From assembly GCA_022824565.1 (NCBI GenBank), contig JAJDZQ010000116.1, positions 1-34,626 on the forward strand: DNA of 34,626 nt. Reading direction: 5' to 3'. The DNA is from Anaerolineae bacterium (lineage in GTDB: Bacteria > Chloroflexota > Anaerolineae > Aggregatilineales > Phototrophicaceae). Position 1 is the first letter of the stretch. Every line of letters starts with the position of its first letter. A model generated the notes under the pieces. It had not been told where the DNA came from. It saw nothing but the letters and a program-made list of their open reading frames with translations, and did not search any database. The position numbers were made by a program, and so were the translations under genes. Positions 33,169 to 34,626 of this stretch are shown piece by piece.

Positions 33169-34458
33169 ATGACAAGCACGGCAGCGATTATGGAGCGGTA
33201 TCGGCGGGTGATGTTCGCGGCGAAAGCGCCTTATCACGGCGACAAACCGCTGGTGGCAGAGCGAGCCAAAGACCAATACATCTGGGATATCGACGGCGTC
33301 CGCTACCTCGACTTTTTTGGCGGCATTTTGACTGTATCGGTCGGTCATTGCAACGACGAAATCACCGAGCGCACACTGGCCCAGTTGCAAAAGCTGCAGC
33401 ACACTTCGGTCATTTATGTCAATGAGACGATGGTCGCGCTGGCGGAAAAGGTTGCCGAATTGACGCCGGGGCGTTTGCAGAAATGCTTCTTCACCAACAG
33501 CGGCACGGAAGCCAATGAGACCGCCGTGCTGGCCGCCCGGATGTACACCGGCAATCCCGTGATCATCACCTTGCGCCATGCCTACTCCGGGCGCTCGATG
33601 CTGGCGATGAGCCTGTCGGCGCAGCAGCCCTGGCGCCTGGGCGGGGTGGTGGACCCCTACGTGAAACACGTGCGCAATCCTTATACCTTCCGCGCGTCCA
33701 AGGGCATGACGCCCGAGCAGGTGGTTGACCTCTGCGTGCAAGACCTGGAAGAGACCATCGCCACCGGCACCGAGGGCCGTATCGCCGCCTTCATGGCCGA
33801 GCCGATACAAGGCGCCGGCGGCTTCATCGTTCCACCCCCGGACTATTTCCGCCGCATCATGCCCATCGTCAAGGCGGCCGGCGGCATCTTTATCGCCGAC
33901 GAGGTGCAGACCGGCTGGGGGCGCACCGGCGGCAAGTGGTGCGGCATCGAACATTGGGGCGTCGAGCCGGACATCATGACCTTCGCCAAGGGCATGGGCA
34001 ACGGCAGCCCCATCGGCTGCACCATCGCCACGCCCGAGGTGGCCGATGCCGTGGCCGGCTTGACCTTCTCGACTTTCGGCGGCAATCCGGTGACGATGGC
34101 GACGACCCTGGCGACCGTCGAATACATGGAAGCGCACGACACGCCGGGCAACTGCGCGATTCAGGGCGCGCGCATGGCCGAGCGGCTGGCCGAATTCGAG
34201 GCCGAATTCCCCATAGTGGGCGAGGCGCGCGGCATGGGGCTGATGCAGGCTATCGAAATTGTGCAGCCCGGCGACAACGAGCCGGACGCCCCGCGCACAG
34301 CCGCCTTCGTCGACGCTTGCAAGGAGATGGGCCTGCTGCTGGGCAAGGGCGGGCTTTACGGCAATGTCGTGCGTATCGCGCCGCATCTGAACGTATCCGC
34401 CGAGGATATGGATAGGGCCATGGAAATTGTCGGCAATGCGCTGGCTGAAGTGTCTTGA
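33169..34458 (+). CDS. Class III PLP-dependent aminotransferase (AGXT2/omega-transaminase-like)
   Basis: A 429-residue fold-type I aminotransferase. SGTEA (111-115) binds the PLP phosphate, FIADEVQTGWGRTG (from 241) has the ring-stacking Asp244, and MTFAKGMGNG carries the PLP Lys274. GGNPVTMATTLATVE matches the class. The text of YLDFFGGILTVSVGH and NPYTFRASKG resembles the alanine-glyoxylate/3-aminoisobutyrate transaminase (AGXT2) branch more than GABA or acetylornithine transaminases, though that choice is tentative. The ATG at 33169 has GGAG seven bases upstream. Codon use appears more strongly C-ending than neighbouring genes, a visual impression only. Confidence 0.9.
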   Translation: MTSTAAIMERYRRVMFAAKAPYHGDKPLVAERAKDQYIWDIDGVRYLDFFGGILTVSVGHCNDEITERTLAQLQKLQHTSVIYVNETMVALAEKVAELTPGRLQKCFFTNSGTEANETAVLAARMYTGNPVIITLRHAYSGRSMLAMSLSAQQPWRLGGVVDPYVKHVRNPYTFRASKGMTPEQVVDLCVQDLEETIATGTEGRIAAFMAEPIQGAGGFIVPPPDYFRRIMPIVKAAGGIFIADEVQTGWGRTGGKWCGIEHWGVEPDIMTFAKGMGNGSPIGCTIATPEVADAVAGLTFSTFGGNPVTMATTLATVEYMEAHDTPGNCAIQGARMAERLAEFEAEFPIVGEARGMGLMQAIEIVQPGDNEPDAPRTAAFVDACKEMGLLLGKGGLYGNVVRIAPHLNVSAEDMDRAMEIVGNALAEVS

Positions 34459-34475
34459 TCCACGCGACGAGAAAT

Positions 34476-34502
34476 GTAGGGGCGACCCGATGGGTCGCCC
34501 GA
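34476..34502 (+). repeat. GGGCGACCC hairpin repeat (copy C), possible aminotransferase terminator
   Basis: TAG, then GGGCGACCC (34480-34488), a three-base loop, GGGTCGCCC (34492-34500), then GA: a perfect nine-base stem 22 bases after the aminotransferase stop. There is no T run after it. It resembles copies A and B in this window. The last 124 bases of the window contain nothing recognisable. Confidence 0.65.
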
Positions 34503-34626
34503 ATCGGAAAGATTTCAAACTTTGCAGCACGATCTGATGCCTTATGAACAAGATCACGGCAGAACCGGCCAGCGCTGACTCCAGCCAGTCGCCTTGGCGC
34601 AAGCCAATGCAGCTTGGCTTGACGCT

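Noticed and set aside
32890..34602. Minus-strand ORF of 570 residues opposite the aminotransferase
   Set aside because: Shadow frame; the plus strand encodes a complete class III aminotransferase with all PLP motifs.

Overview
The window looks like a chromosomal stretch from a GC-rich, free-living bacterium, most likely a member of the Chloroflexota (Anaerolineae-like). That placement is an inference from gene content: a form-II CoxL-type molybdenum hydroxylase with its own MoeA-like protein, uronate and inositol catabolism genes, an LLM-class flavin oxidoreductase, a sulfatase, and many dispersed GC-rich hairpin repeats. No rRNA, tRNA, integrase, transposase or CRISPR array was seen.

Layout, left to right. 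The window opens with the 3' end of an IolC-type sugar kinase (1-189), then a GT39-like membrane glycosyltransferase (216-1712) and an SLC13-type transporter with two TrkA-C domains (1816-3594). Converging on the transporter is a minus-strand pair, an OLD/RecF-like AAA ATPase (5353-4259) and a TOPRIM-like DUF4276 protein (4262-3591), the best candidate here for a phage-defence module. A divergent ABC importer follows (permease 5584-6636, ATPase 6641-7495) with no binding protein beside it. A three-gene molybdenum hydroxylase operon (small, large and medium subunits, 11300 down to 7626) ends at a good intrinsic terminator. Next come a tightly packed minus-strand trio (cyclase/formamidase-like, metallophosphoesterase, MetX-like alpha/beta hydrolase; 14355 to 11680) and an unusual exported protein joining a beta-propeller-like half to a di-heme cytochrome c peroxidase/MauG half (17107-14756).

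From 22347 down to 17169 lies a sugar-acid/inositol block: uxaC, uxaB, iolC, iolB. UxaC isomerises glucuronate and galacturonate, UxaB reduces tagaturonate to altronate, and IolB and IolC process myo-inositol intermediates. A Gfo/Idh/MocA dehydrogenase lies upstream. Then come a RidA-family protein, an MBL-fold protein with a degraded metal site, an LLM flavin oxidoreductase, a formylglycine-type sulfatase, an M20 dipeptidase, a secreted protein built from two copies of one domain, a cupin, a MoeA-like protein, a 57-residue membrane protein, a fossil of a second M20 peptidase, and a class III aminotransferase.

The most distinctive non-coding signal is a family of C/G-rich repeats in five clusters (about 11.5, 14.5, 19.2, 20.8 and 26.5 kb). 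They fold into near-perfect hairpins whose apical stem pairs covary between copies, and the longer form also carries a four-tract G-quadruplex motif sharing bases with the hairpin. One cluster has overwritten the 3' end of uxaB, giving that enzyme a 49-residue repeat-encoded tail. Two further dispersed repeats are present, based on CCACCGAGT and on GGGCGACCC.
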